From the NCBI GenBank assembly GCA_014898425.1, contig RCSZ01000007.1:558001-622000 (forward strand): 64,000 bases of DNA, read 5' to 3'. A model generated the notes under the pieces. The model was not told the origin of the DNA. It did no database searches and saw only the letters and a program-made list of their open reading frames with translations. Shown piece by piece: positions 1 through 12,043 of this stretch. This DNA comes from Botryotinia globosa. Its lineage: Eukaryota; Ascomycota; Leotiomycetes; Helotiales; Sclerotiniaceae. The position numbers and the translations under genes were made by a program. Each line of letters opens with the position of its first letter. Positions within the stretch are counted from its first letter, which is position 1.

Positions 1-552
1 CATATGTTTTCTGTGAAAAAATAGACCTGAGAAAAGTGATACTCCAGTTCGTGTCAGATTGAGATGAACCAAGGATTAAAAGGGCGAATGATAGGTTTGG
101 GCACGATTTCAGGATTTTGAATTGTTGAATGTTCATTTTCATTTAGAAGAATGAAATAATCACGATATCAGAGATACTACATCTTGACTGGACTCATAGC
201 CTTGCAGCCTAGGCCAACAGCTATATATGTGAACTTTCTTCGAATATTAATAGTAATGTGTTGAATCTGATTCAAGAGAATACTTCATAGCTTGCAATTA
301 GCTTATAATATTCTTTTACAGGTGTTTATTCTCTCGGATTTGAATAATCCCCTTTCCTTTCTTGTCTGAACTTTTATGATAGATAGCATCGTATTGCCAA
401 AAACGATATCATCACGTGACATAAAGCTTAATCAATTTATGCGTCTCTCTCAACGCGACCGCGACCTTGACCTTGATTGTCAAATTGTCCTGTCCTTGAG
501 AAAAATCGATCCTCACGAAAAGCAACAGCTAACCACCACCCAAACTCAAAAT
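1..552. other. 5' flank of POB3, no gene seen
   Basis: AT-rich sequence upstream of POB3. A 62-codon open frame at 376-564 overlaps the POB3 start, has no recognisable product and is probably 5' leader. I see no RNA gene here. Confidence 0.5.
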
Positions 553-2500
553 ATGGCTATGTAAGTTTATCTCCCTGTAAATACGAATTGGAATCAATTG
601 CGATTCTAGTATAAAGCAAAAAAAAAAATTGAAAGTTGTTGAAGCCAAAGACGATGCATTCAGATGTGGTTGCTAACATTATTGAACTCACCAGGGAGAG
701 TTTCGAAAACATCTTCCTTGATCTCTCGAAAGAGTCAGGTCGATGCAGATTCGCTGAAACTGGATTCGGATGGAAACCATCGAGCGGCGGAGATACATTT
801 ACACTTGAGAGCAGTAATATTGCAGGCGCGCAATGGAGCAAGGCAGCGAAAGGTTTTGAGGTGAAGCTTTTGTTGCGCAATGGTGATATCTGTCAACTTG
901 ATGGTTTCCTACAAGATGTCAGTATACTACACATCCTTCACTTGGCGCATTCTTTCTGATACAGTATAGGACTTTGAGCGATTAAGTAAAGTTTTCAAAA
1001 ATTGGTACAGCACGAATTTGGAGCACAAGGAGCACGCTCTAAGAGGGTGGAATTGGGGTAAAGGCGAATTTGGAAAGTCGGAATTGGTTTTCAACGTTCA
1101 AAACAGACCCGCATTCGAAATTCCATACACCGAGATCTCAAACACAAATTTGGCAGGCAAGAATGAAGTTGCGGTCGAGTTCACTCCTGCAAATGCTGAT
1201 GATACGGGCACAAATGGAGCTTTGGGTGGTGCGCGTGCCAAGGGAAAGAAATCGGGTGCCGGAAAAGATCAACTTGTTGAGATGAGATTCTATATTCCTG
1301 GTGTTGCGTCAAAGAAAGGAGCTCGTGAAGGAGAGGAGGATTCTGGAGATGAAGCTGATGGAGAGGAGACCAATGCTTCTACCATATTTTATGACACTTT
1401 AATGGAGAAGGCTGAAATTGGTGATGTTGCTGGAGATACTGTCGCCACTTTTTTGGATGTCTTACATCTTACACCAAGGTATGTCGTATTTTTATTTTGG
1501 GGTATTAAGCTAATCATTCGCAGAGGGCGTTTCGATATCGATATGTACGAAAACTCCTTTCGATTACGTGGTAAAACATACGATTACAAGATTCAATACG
1601 ACAATATCAAGAAATTCATGGTTCTACCAAAGCCTGATGAATTACATTTTATGATTTGTATCGGATTGGATCCACCCTTACGTCAAGGTCAAACCAGATA
1701 TCCTTTCTTGGTTATGCAATTCAAGAAGGATGAAGAAGTTACCATTGATTTGAATATGACTGAGGATGTAATGAAAGACAAATACGCAGGAAAGTTGAGT
1801 ATCCATTATGAACAACCATTACATGAAGTTGTCACACAAGTATTCCGTGGTCTTGCCGGAAAGAAGATTAATCAACCAGCCAAGGATTTCTTGAGGTAAG
1901 TTATTTTTCCAATATTTGTCTCGATGCTTTGCTAACATTATTAGTCATCACTCACAATATGGTATCAAATGTTCTATCAAAGCTAGTGAAGGTTTCCTTT
2001 ACTGCTTGGAAAAAGCTTTCATGTTCGTTCCAAAACCTGCTACATATATCACCTACGAGCAAATTACTGTCATAACTTTCTCTCGTGTTGGTGGAGCTAC
2101 TTCGGCTTCCCGTACTTTCGATATCGCAGTTGGAATGAAGGGTGGAGCTGGCGAGACTCAATTCAGTAACATCAATCGCGAAGAACAGAAGAATCTCGAG
2201 GATTTCTTCAAGATCAAGGGAATTCGTGTTAAGAATGAGATGGACGAAGATAACACAGCACACATTGCTCTTCTTAATAATCCAGATATGCAATCTTCGG
2301 ATGAAGAAGTTGTGGCAGCTAGAGCTGATAGAGGAAGTGCTGATGAGGATGATGAGAGTGTGGATGAAGATTTCAAAACAGATAGTGAGAGTGATGTGGC
2401 AGAAGAATATGATTCTGCTCATGAGAGTTCTGGAAGTGATAGTGAAGACGAAGGGGCTAGTGATGGGGAGAGACCGGCTAAGAAAGCTAAGACGGGTTAA
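553..2500 (+). CDS. POB3: FACT complex subunit Pob3 (SSRP1-like)
   Basis: Histone chaperone that works with Spt16 in the nucleus to disassemble and reassemble nucleosomes during transcription and replication. I read five exons: 553-560, 695-917, 970-1478, 1524-1895 and 1945-2500. They join in frame to 555 aa, close to the family's usual 550-570. Exon 1 is only 8 nt (ATGGCTAT) before a GTAAGT donor, and a TGCTAAC branch site precedes the CAG at 692-694. The N-terminal domain (about residues 1-110) starts MAMESFENIFLDLSKESG. It is followed by the SSRP/PH-like middle region, including MYENSFRLRGKTYDYKIQ, and a Ser/Asp/Glu-rich acidic tail of about 80 residues ending in a short Lys-rich patch. 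There is no HMG box, as expected in fungi, where Nhp6 supplies it separately. Identification is secure; the tiny first exon rests on splice-site reading only. Confidence 0.95.
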
Positions 2501-2903
2501 ATCTAGCTCATAATCGGTTTGGGGAAATTTTTATCTGGTTAGAGAATTGATGGAAGAAGAACTCTAGGTATTTTTCTTTATATCTTGAGGCACGGCGTTT
2601 TTCGGCTGGTGAAGAAATGATATTCGGTTGGGGAGATTGGGAATCACAAAGTTGAGTGCATATTATGACATCTGGGAAGGAGTGATGAATATAATTATCT
2701 AGTGGGAAAATTATGGGATTTGAGGAGGTGGGGTTGGGAAGGGGAGAGGAGAGGAGAGGAGAGGAGAGGAAAAATGAAATATTATCTAATGTTTATGTTT
2801 GGGAATTTTTGTGATGTGATGTGGAATTGATGTGATGTGATGTTGTTCGGGATGTAGTGATGTTCGGGATGTAGTGTGGTGAATTTCGCGATGTATGACT
2901 TAA

Positions 2904-3390
2904 AGTGCGTTCGGATCGATTTTCGATTTATTTTATAAGATTTCTAATAATGATAAAATGACCAGGGTATTCAAACTAATAAATATATTTGGATAATATT
3001 TGAATAATATTTGAATAATATTGAAAAATGATAGAGGTAAATAATAATAACAACTTGATAAAGAATTAGTTATTAAAGTTCAAAAAGCTATTTTATAATT
3101 TATTTTATAATAATCTTGAAAATATTTATTATTTTAATTTATTAGGATTGTTAGAAATCAAATAATTCTTTATGATTTATTTTACAATTTATTTTATGAT
3201 TTATTTTATGATTTATTTTATGATTTATTTTATGATTTATTTTATAATTTATTTTATGATTTATTTTATGATTTATTTTATGATTTTAAGTGTTTAGTAA
3301 ACGTATTATTTAAATTTACTAAGTATTATTTACTAAATAAATAAGGTCTCATAATTGAAATCAGTCGAAATAAATTGATCTGAATGTATT
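2904..3390. mobile_element. Decayed MITE-like element with inverted ends
   Basis: The left end reads AGTGCGTTCGGATCGATTT. The reverse complement of the right end reads AATACATTCAGATCAATTT, and the two differ only by G-to-A type changes over about 19 positions. The end motif GTTC-GATCGATTTT matches the better-preserved element at 12416-12770, so I treat both as one family. The interior is AT-rich and contains a 12-bp tandem repeat. No target duplication is clear, so the boundaries are approximate. Confidence 0.5.
3170..3285. repeat. 12-bp tandem repeat (ATTTATTTTATG)
   Basis: Roughly nine near-perfect copies of an ATTTATTTTATG-type unit lie inside the MITE-like element at 2904-3390. This is probably secondary expansion within that element. 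Confidence 0.8.
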
Positions 3391-3580
3391 CTTATTTGTT
3401 TTCGAGGTTTTCGAGGTTTGGAGTGGGGGTATGTAAAGTTTGTAAGGATGGAAAGAGAGGAGTGGAGGGAGAGGAGTGGAGGGAGAGGAGTGGAGGGATA
3501 GATGACTGGCTGAATCCTGGCTCCTGGAGTGGAAAATATGAAAGAGGGAATATGAAAGAACTTGTTTTCCTCTTGCGATT

Positions 3581-3680
3581 TGTAGATTGTAGATTGTAGA
3601 TTGTAGATTGTAGATTGTAGATTGTAGATTGTAGATTGTAGATTGTAGATTGTAGATTGTAGATTGTAGATTGTAGATTG
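3581..3680. repeat. 7-bp minisatellite (TGTAGAT)n
   Basis: About 14 uninterrupted copies of TGTAGAT. There are no spacers, so this is a simple tandem repeat and not a CRISPR-like array. Confidence 0.9.
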
Positions 3681-3697
3681 AGAAGATGAGAGTGGTT

Positions 3698-3755
3698 GGG
3701 AGTGGGAGTGGGAGTGGGAGTGGGAGTGGGATTGGGAGTGGGAGTGGGAGTGGGA
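3698..3755. repeat. 6-bp repeat (GTGGGA)n
   Basis: About nine copies of GTGGGA with one ATTGGG variant, immediately after the 7-bp minisatellite. The strand is strongly G-rich and could form secondary structure. Confidence 0.85.
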
Positions 3756-5532
3756 AGTGAGGGTTTTATGGGAAGGAGGGGGGAGGTGAGGAGAGGCGAG
3801 ATTCAGAGGATGGTTAGTGAGTGGGTTAGGGGGTGACTGGAGGAGTTGTTGAGGTTTTTTTGAGAGAGGGTTTTTAGTAAAGGGTTTTTGATAAAGGGTT
3901 TTTGGTGGAGGTATTTTCGGAGAGACAGGATATATGATGTATGATATATGATTATATGATAGATGGTGATATTGAGGTTTGGGGTTGAATGGGTGGGTTG
4001 ATAGGGTGGGTTGATAGGTGAGAGGGTTGAATGAGTGGGGCGAGTGAAAATGTAGGTGAGAGGGTGGGTAGGTAGGTAGATAGATAGGTAGATGAGTGAA
4101 TAGATATATAAATAAATGAGTTTATAGATAGATTATCTCATAGATAGGAAATTTATTGAAAATTGAGGTATTTAGGATGTAGTATTGTAATGAGATATGT
4201 TTGGAAAATGGAGTGGTACAGGCAGAGAGAGAGAGAGGGTTGTAACTTGTGTGCACGGATGGGTTGATGGATTATTGATTTTAATGGATTTTCTTGGAGG
4301 GAAGGGTTTTTTGTTGTGGGATGAGTTGGGGGATCATTTGGAGAGGTGAATTAGAGAGAAATAGATAGAAAGGGACTAAAGAGAAGAAAGAGAAGGGATT
4401 GTCTTTTAATTGAAACTTTGAGGGTGCAGTTTGTTATTCAAACGATAGTATTGATATCTATGATTTGAATGTTTTTGTTGTTTGGATTTGATCTGCTTTA
4501 GACAATTGAGTGTTATTTTGGATTGGATTAGACTTGGATAATAAAGCAGAAGCAGAGTGTTTTGAGGAATGTGAGAATTGAAAACTGTTAATATATTCAA
4601 TTCGAAAAAATCACCTCGTTCTCTCCATTCAATCTAAAAAATAATATAATGATTCATTCTTCAAATTTGACTAGAGGAGTTGTATCTGAATAGCCTGATT
4701 AGATAGATATATTTGATAGGGAAAGAAAATTATTGAACTCAATTCGCTGATATTATTATATTACAATAAATCGAAATCAGAAGTGGTGTTCTATTACTCT
4801 AGTGCGATTTATATTAATTGAAATATCTAGCAATATATCGAGACTTAGTTGCAGATATTAATTACTATAAGAGATATTAATACTACATGACCCCTTTAAC
4901 ATTCATAATATCTCGTGATCGGCTGCCTCGGCTAGCTTTTATCATGTTCGGTTAATTTGTTTAGCGGGGTCCCTCCTTAATGACATTTTAAAGAATGATC
5001 GCAAAATTAGAATTGGGATATATGGAAGTTTGATATTTGGTTGAAAAGCTATTTTTGAGATGCTATCGGTAATTGGTATGATTATGCTATACGGCAGCTG
5101 GAACTATTGGTTGCGAAGGTGGGTCATATGTATATTGGGAATTGGGAATTGAAGATATGTGTAGATATAAGGAATTGGAATTACTTTTCGAGAGGATAAG
5201 CACAACTTTAGGCTACTTGAATACGCCATTAGGTGTTCCCTTAATCCAAACTACTTCACAAAAGAAACTCATGGGGAATGAGATTTTGATCAGATTTCCA
5301 AACACTTGTCAAAATGAAATCGAATGTGTCATTTATCTCATGTTCTGGATGAACCTGGTGGTTCTCGTTCCATAACTTTCTGGGCCTATATCCGACAAAA
5401 GCTCATTAAATGTATAGCGTAAAGCTATCTCATATGCGGAGGGAACAGTGTTGTCATCTCTGGAATGAGCAGATATAAATTGAGTTGTGGGTGGGATTGG
5501 TTAAGGTAAAAAACTTTGTCCATATCATCTCG

Positions 5533-6552
5533 CTAGACATGGTTTGTGATGCTTGCAAAATGATACGCTCCGATGTTTTTTCGAAATGACAGCCACCTAA
5601 GCAATCTAATGAGACTACCAATAGCAACGCCAAAACTCAATAAGATAAGAATTGGTTGTGGCGCAATCTTGACTAAATGATACCGCTCAGAATAATTGTA
5701 TCCATCGACAAAAGTTTGGCTTCTTCCTCGATGATGTCAATGATCTGTTTTACACTTTCCTGGGATCAGAAGCTCTTGTTTATACTCCGGTTCTTGGTCA
5801 TCAAAGTAATCTAACAGTCGTAAAATAATGAAGAAAATTTCTTTGTCCGTTTCTAACATGGTGGAATCATCATTTTCCGCTTTTACTGCTATGTAGGATT
5901 GGCTTCTGGTGGTTGGAAATACCTATTGGATGATAGGAGATATCTGAGCTAAATTACGATTCGTTGAGAATTGAAATTTAAGGGAATCTTCAGCAAGATA
6001 CTCCCCTAGATCTCCACGGCATGAAGAAGTATGAGGGTATGAGGTATTCATGTCGGTGGAAGAAGTAACAATCATAGTTTGGGCACTCGAGACATGGTCG
6101 TCACCATCAGGATATCCAAAAGTGATCCAACGGGAGTCGCTGATATTGGAGTCGTTCATGATGTCGGTGAGATCCCATCTATTATCCTCAACAACAATCG
6201 TTACTGAAGCATGTAAACGCGCTGTAGTTGTTGATTTCAGGATAGAAATTCATCTTGTTGAAATCTTGAAGTCGAACAATTGATTATCCTTGCGATTTAT
6301 GGTTTGATGTGTCTGGGAACAATAAAATCCATGAAGTGCAGGAAAGTCCATATTGTGCCCCTCTGGTTCTGCAGTAGTTCCACGCTTATGTCCAAGAAGT
6401 CAGAAATACATGATCCACTTCTTGCATGCTAGTGTATGACGTGCATAATAGTGCTTGCCAAAATTACCAGCTTCTCCAGAATTTCAATTCAATTTAGATA
6501 TCATGTCTTGAGCATTAAATTTCGATTGGTACGTGATGTTGAGATCTAGGCT
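5533..6552 (-). pseudogene. Relic of unknown membrane-protein gene, stops in frame
   Basis: One reading frame on the minus strand runs coherently for about 340 codons but is broken by five internal stops: TGA at 6486, 6402 and 6252, TAG at 5925 and TGA at 5739 (first base of each). It ends at a TAG at 5535-5533, and another in-frame TGA sits at 6555. No frameshift is needed. The translated pieces look like real protein, for example GNFGKHYYARHTLACKKW, DSRWITFGYPDGDDH and a hydrophobic stretch APQPILILLSFGVAIG followed by basic residues (one likely membrane helix near the C terminus). TGA can arise from CGA or TGG, and TAG from CAG, by single transitions, which fits deamination or RIP-type decay. 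The family is not recognised. A separate coherent frame at about 6610-6740 may be an upstream exon. Confidence 0.7.
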
Positions 6553-6555
6553 TCA

Positions 6556-7570
6556 GCATAGCCATAAAGCTTCTAATGGTCTAGAAGCATAGTTTAATTG
6601 GAATATAGGGGTTATTTAGCTAATAGACTACCAAGACATCCAGTTATTTCAAACCAACGGTGAAGTTTCACGGCGCTCAGAAAATGCAAACTACATCCAA
6701 GACGCATCAATGGAGCTCGTGGGGTTGAATTAGGACTGAGAATATGGAGGAAATTGCTTTTCTCTTTGCATGGAAAATGTAATTGCACTTCTGGTAGGAA
6801 AGATCATTTGATTGCCTGCTTGCTTATGGCAGCTTTATTGTGCGACGATATAAATTTTCGAGATATTTACTTCCAGAATTCAATATCCTGTCAAGGATTA
6901 TATCTTCTTCATTCCAACCAGTGATACAGTAGAGTGTTTCAGTTCTGATACATGTTTAGGCTTCAAAAATTAGTCCAATACTCGAATTTATGACGTGAAA
7001 GCTGGCTAATTTCATGCGGGTAAAGTTCTTATTGCGCAAGCTTCATGTATGATTTATCGGAAGTATGATACTTGTCGCCCTCCCGTCGCAAAATTTTCCT
7101 ATTTCAGCGAATTCTACGCTGCTCACTCAAATGTGGTTTATGGTGGCGTGTGGGTTTGCAGTTCCTCCATTGTAAACAACCATTGGGAAGAATGCGACTG
7201 AACTTGACGTAGTACTCGTCTGACATATGTAATGCCTGCATATTATGTGTACTGTTGTGATTGGGTCGCCCAACACGGTTATATAGTGCCAGTTCGTCAA
7301 TAAAATGTACTCATTGTGCGATCGTCGTTGACATCCGGGGTTTGAATAACATTATTGGCCTTTTAATGGTGTGGAGGTGACGAGATCAAGATACTGGGAA
7401 CCATTTTCAACCATTTTTCCTCATCATTTTTAGATACATTTTTAAGAAGTATTCTTTGCTTTGCTTTTGAAGATACTTGCGAAACTTTAACATATATTTC
7501 TTAAATCACCGGATTCACAACACACCCGTGGAAGGTATCGCATTACTTTCAGTAACTTGGTATAGGAACT
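6556..7570. other. Intergenic, possible upstream part of the relic
   Basis: No intact gene. A minus-strand frame of about 40 codons near 6610-6740 reads protein-like (includes GCSLHFLSAVKLHRWFEITG) and could be the 5' exon of the relic at 5533-6552. The rest looks non-coding and is the probable promoter of the gene starting at 7571. Confidence 0.4.
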
Positions 7571-10433
7571 ATGGAATCGGAGGATGCAGCGAAATCGGCT
7601 GTAGTTGAGCCTGGTCAGGGGAGAAGAATTCCTTTTTTGAAGAGAGTAGCCACTAATTCATGGCAGGATGTAAGTAAACCTTGCTGGCTGATTTTATATT
7701 CTATCTGATGTATATGATGGTTAATCTTGTTCCGATGATTACAGCAGGTTAGTATATCCTACAATAGCAAACGGCACTTGTGTGTTTAGTACCTTGATTT
7801 GAAGTATTGCTAATGTTTGTTGCTCGTGGTTGTAGGAAGTAAGCACTTTGTTTATTGCCTTAGTGTTTATTCATCACTCATAGAATATATTTCACTAGGA
7901 ATTTTCGGCATATATATCACCATCTCCCCTAGATTTTTCTGAATTGAATTTTCCGAATTCCCAAGAATTCGAGGCCAGCATGCAACAAATAACCAGAGAG
8001 TTTGGAGCTTGTCGATTAGTACCCCGAGATGGTAGAATTTATCTGTCATTCGAATCAGATATAGCATGGTTCACACAACATCCTAGTACATACGCAAGAT
8101 TAAAATTCAGGGATTGGATAGAGAAATGGAAACAATTTTCTTTGATCAAGAATGAACACTTTCAATTCGAGATCCTGGACAGCAATCTTGCGAACCCAGC
8201 GAAGCCAATTCTTGCCTGTTACAAGCCTGAGGAGGAAAACGTCATATTATTTGAGACCACAAGCACCCAGTTAGTACCCCCGATTTCTTTCACATAACAA
8301 TGGACTTGGTTGTATTAAACGCAAGTCCAATACAGAGACCGCTGGAAGGAAGAGAGTCACGATACTGCTCCCAAATGGCTCGTTGATCAATGGAGAAGAA
8401 CTATGTATGTAGTATTGAAGGTGAAACATTTTACTGCTCTGACCTCCAACAGATGGTTTCAAGGCCTTTCATCGGTACTGGACCCGAGAAAAGATCATTC
8501 CGATGCGATTGTATGTTCCTTTCCATACCTAATGACCGATAAATACCTCTCTAGTTCCCCCTCCCCCATTGAAAATACTATTCAACTTCACCTGCGGTGC
8601 TCGAAAAGATTAGGTAGCACATCCGCAAATCCATATTATGATCAAAACAATGGTTTTCACATCGTTTTCTATGAGAAGATTATGAATATACCTGGAAACG
8701 AAAGCTGGAAAACAGGAAAACTTTACCCGAAGACAGCTGGAGATGAAGATGAAGCCTTTCGACGAAGCGCATTCACAGTAAGCCCTTGCCATTAATATAC
8801 TAAGCGATTTACTCCAACTAAGCAGATGTTTACGAAATCGGAGTCACGTAATGACCCCCAGGAAGAAGAATCAGAGCTCTGCTGGACCTTTATGTTACTG
8901 GCTCCTTCTAACATCTTTCCGTCTCACGAAGCTATCGACTTTGATAAAGCGCGTTCATCCGACCTTGACATGAGGGATATTGCAATTCAAAGTTGCATGC
9001 TAACAGCAGAGCTCACTAGCATTCTTTACGCTATGAGATTGGTTGTTCAGCGGTGGGAAGAGCTGTATCAGCATATAGAAGGCCTGCTACATGAAGACTT
9101 TATGGATCCCGCGACTTACGTCAAACTATTATTCGACGATGAGAATTTCAGTCAATCTAGGCTGTACTTTTGGGTGATTGGGTGTGTCAATGAATTTCAA
9201 ATTAGCATCGAAGACAACATCAAGCAATGGACCCTGTTTCGCGAGGCACGCGTCGAATCGTATCTTGAAAGAAATCAGGGTGATGCGTCTCGAGACAACG
9301 ATTCATCTTCAACGTCTAGTAGAATGAAAATGGGTAAGCAGAAAAAGGTCCCAGGTGCAGCCGAGGAAATTGATATTGAGCTGCCTTTTCGAAATGCCGA
9401 AGTTCCTAAAGAAAGTGAATCCTCGGCTTCCTTTGACAATTTGAGAGAGGATGTTCAGAAGAAGATCAAAAATTTGGCTCATAAAATTGATGTTGAGGTG
9501 GAGTCCTTGATAAATTGGCAGTCTCAATTTAAACACCAACTAGAAACAGCACAAGCTTACCGCGATGGAGTAAGTGATGCCCTGATGATCATACCTTAGT
9601 GTGCACCTCACCTATTACAAGAATTCTAGGGTTGACAAATTTTGTTTCGTTTAGCTGTTCAATGCTAGTGCTCTCATGGAAAGCAGGGCGTCGACGCGGC
9701 TGGGAGAAAACGTCAAGCTACTGACTTATGTCAGCATTTTCTATTTGCCACTGGCATTCTGTGCTGTAGGTACCTCATAAAGGCAATTTCTCTTTAATTT
9801 CTCGTCGCTATTTGGATCTTCAATGTTCGGCCCAAATCTATCGAGATAGAGCTACAGATGGATACTGATAGCTCTGCAGGCACTTTGGGCGATCCCCAAC
9901 ATCACCAGCAGTGGTACAAGAAGCCCTTTCATACTCACAACTACTCTTGTTGGGTTCGTAACGTACATGATTGTCTTCAATCTTGGCAACGTTGTAGATC
10001 AATGGAAGAAACTTTACGAGCCGTTCAGGTCACAGGTAATAAGTCAGATGGGTAAACAGTCAGAGCCTATATGGGAGAAGCAGACCAAGAGATTCGAATC
10101 GACTTTTGGCCCCCAAAAAGCTGATAGAGAACCCTCGGAATGGTGGATTCCAACGTACGTCTGGTGATATATTTTCATTGGCCCATCTAAATATGCTGAG
10201 CTGTGCTTACTCTATCTTACTCATTTATTTATTTTGTGGTAATCGTTTCCAAATGGTTCCTTGTTCAGTTTGGAAATTCATGCCAGTGGATAGGTCAGTG
10301 TTTATGGAAGATTTTTGTTGCTTTTGGAAATGCAATTCAATGGATGCGTCAACTTCTTAAGTTTCCTCGTGATTCAAAATCGAATGGCGGCCAAGAAGGT
10401 TCAACACCAAATCATACCGAAGAGGCTGTTTAA
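7571..10433 (+). CDS. Unknown membrane protein, CorA-like C-terminal helices
   Basis: Exons I can join in frame: 7571-7669, 7899-8269, 8336-8404, 8453-8777, 8826-9569, 9655-9765, and 9880 to a stop at 10167, giving about 668 aa. The N-terminal part is globular. Around residues 430-540 it is charged and coiled-coil-like (EDVQKKIKNLAHKIDVEVES). Two hydrophobic helices follow: LLTYVSIFYLPLAFCAALWA, then FILTTLVGFVTYMIVFNLGN. This arrangement, a long soluble part then YVSIFYLPLAF, is seen in fungal CorA-like proteins, but I do not see the GMN ion-channel motif, so magnesium transport is not claimed. The 3' end is uncertain. The last exon may instead splice near 10152 into an open frame at 10203-10433 (another hydrophobic stretch, SFIYFVVIVSKWFLVQFG). 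The 229-bp gap between exons 1 and 2 contains possible 3-nt microexons. Confidence 0.65.
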
Positions 10434-10944
10434 AAAGAAGCCTGGTCATTTACTATCGATGTCGCAGTATATGTCACAGGAAGTGATTAGTCTTGGTGGC
10501 ATAAGGGAAAGAGAGCAATGAGGTGGACAGAATGAGAAAATGACAGCAGTGGTATCGCAAGCAAGTACACAGAGGGGCTCCTGTTTGGACTGCTGATGAG
10601 ACTTGTATCGTAATAGACAAATTCCAAAACTTTGTATTCGAGGAGTTCAATGTTTTCAGAAAATTTGGGAGATTTGTAAATTCAGGTTCAAATTTTATTA
10701 AAAATATTTGAGTGGTAGATTCCGAAAATGGTTAAGTTTGGTAGATATTTGACAAAGAGAGGTGCGGTCATGATAGGCTTTTTGATCTCCTTCCACTTCC
10801 AGTTATTTTCGTTATTCTTGGGAAAGATCTATTGACTACAGAGCTTAAAGAATACAGAGCCTAGAAAGCTTTCTCCTTCAGACAAATACTTCTTCAACCA
10901 TTCACTATTTTTAATTATCTCACTACACCCAGTTAGCCTCCACA
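10434..10944. other. Intergenic, no gene seen
   Basis: The 3' region of the preceding gene and the promoter/leader of the next one. Short open frames here overlap the neighbours' exons and are not called. Confidence 0.5.
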
Positions 10945-12043
10945 ATGGCCCGACCAACGCTCAACGAGATGTTTGAGACCTACGGAGATGCTGTTCGAGG
11001 AATTAATATTATCAAGTCACAACTTATGGGAGGCAAACTATTCTATCAATCAAGACCTCCGCTCATCACCTATCTCCCCAACGACGTAAATAGATATTGG
11101 GAGATTCTCGAAGACCTAGAAGAACATTTAGACCTCTACGAATTCAGTAACACTTACGAGCCCGCGGACTCCATCAAGGCCTTCAAATGGTATTACGAAG
11201 GTGGCAAAGACGACTTTGAGCTCAAAGTGAAGGATATCTACAATCCCATCGCTATCTACGTCCCAGCAACTCTCGCGGAAATAACTCGGATTAAAAATGA
11301 CGCGCGGATGACCTTCGTGGTTCTTACGAAGAGAAAACGGATGATTGAGGGCATAGAATTGTGGTTTGAGAGTGACACTCATCGGCAAAAGCTCAACCGT
11401 AATTCTCAACACGGTGGCAAGTCTCAACTGGAGTCATTTGAGGATGAGATGAGGGCTCGTGATGCGAAGGATCTCGGCACTCTGTATCTTATCTTATTGT
11501 ATGGTTTGAACACTCTCATTCACTCCATAAGCTCAGTAAAAGATCCATACAAATCCGCATGGAATTTGAAAGAAATTAATATCAGAGGGCAGCTCGAGGA
11601 TCTTCACATAATCCTGTCTGAAAGGTTAACAGATTTGCATAAAGTATGCGAAAGATGCAGAATTGAGGAACAAGGATCAGAAGAGTCGAAGGAGTGCAAG
11701 CAAATCATAAGTAGAGCATTCATCAAGGTGCTCATACACATTGGTAATGACTTTCTCCCTCCATGAAACTGTGAGAATTCAGTCTCGCTTACTTCTTTTA
11801 GATTACCTTTTCATAGAAATCTCCGACACCTCAATGTATAGGGACACCATTACAAATTATATTCGGGAAAGAAAGTCGTTGAACTATGTGTCTGAGATGA
11901 AAGACTTGTATACAGAAGAATCGCAGAGCTATTACACTGCGTGGGAGCCACAATTTCCTCGGCGCGTGAATGCTATAATAAACGGCATCAGAATCGTAAT
12001 TGCTGTTCTCCACAACGGAAGACAGTTGCTCGGTATATCCTAG
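10945..12043 (+). CDS. Hypothetical helical protein
   Basis: Two exons, 10945-11743 and 11802-12043, joined through a GTAATG donor and a TTTTAG acceptor, give 346 aa. The ATG is preceded by CACA, a good fungal context. The protein is rich in Leu, Glu, Lys and Arg and looks mostly alpha-helical, with no signal peptide or obvious membrane helix. One mildly hydrophobic stretch, TLYLILLYGLNTLIHSI, sits near residues 178-194. I do not recognise the family. It follows the CorA-like gene in the same direction, separated by about 0.5-0.8 kb. Intact frame and clean splicing argue that it is a real, probably lineage-restricted gene. Confidence 0.6.

Larger units (their letters stand above)
2501..5532. 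other. Non-coding, low-complexity intergenic region
   Basis: About 3 kb without a convincing gene. It holds purine-rich simple repeats (near 2740-2770, 3430-3500 and 3698-3755), a MITE-like element (2904-3390), a 7-bp minisatellite (3581-3680) and GATA/TAGA-like runs near 4060-4110. A 77-codon frame at 5142-5375 has no recognisable feature and I do not call it. Confidence 0.55.

Noticed and set aside
1952..2422. 156-codon minus-strand ORF
   Set aside because: Antisense shadow of POB3's acidic tail; Ser/Ile-rich from reversed GAT/GAA codons.
3581..3680. CRISPR-like regular repeat
   Set aside because: The 7-bp unit has no spacers and the organism is a fungus. It is a minisatellite.
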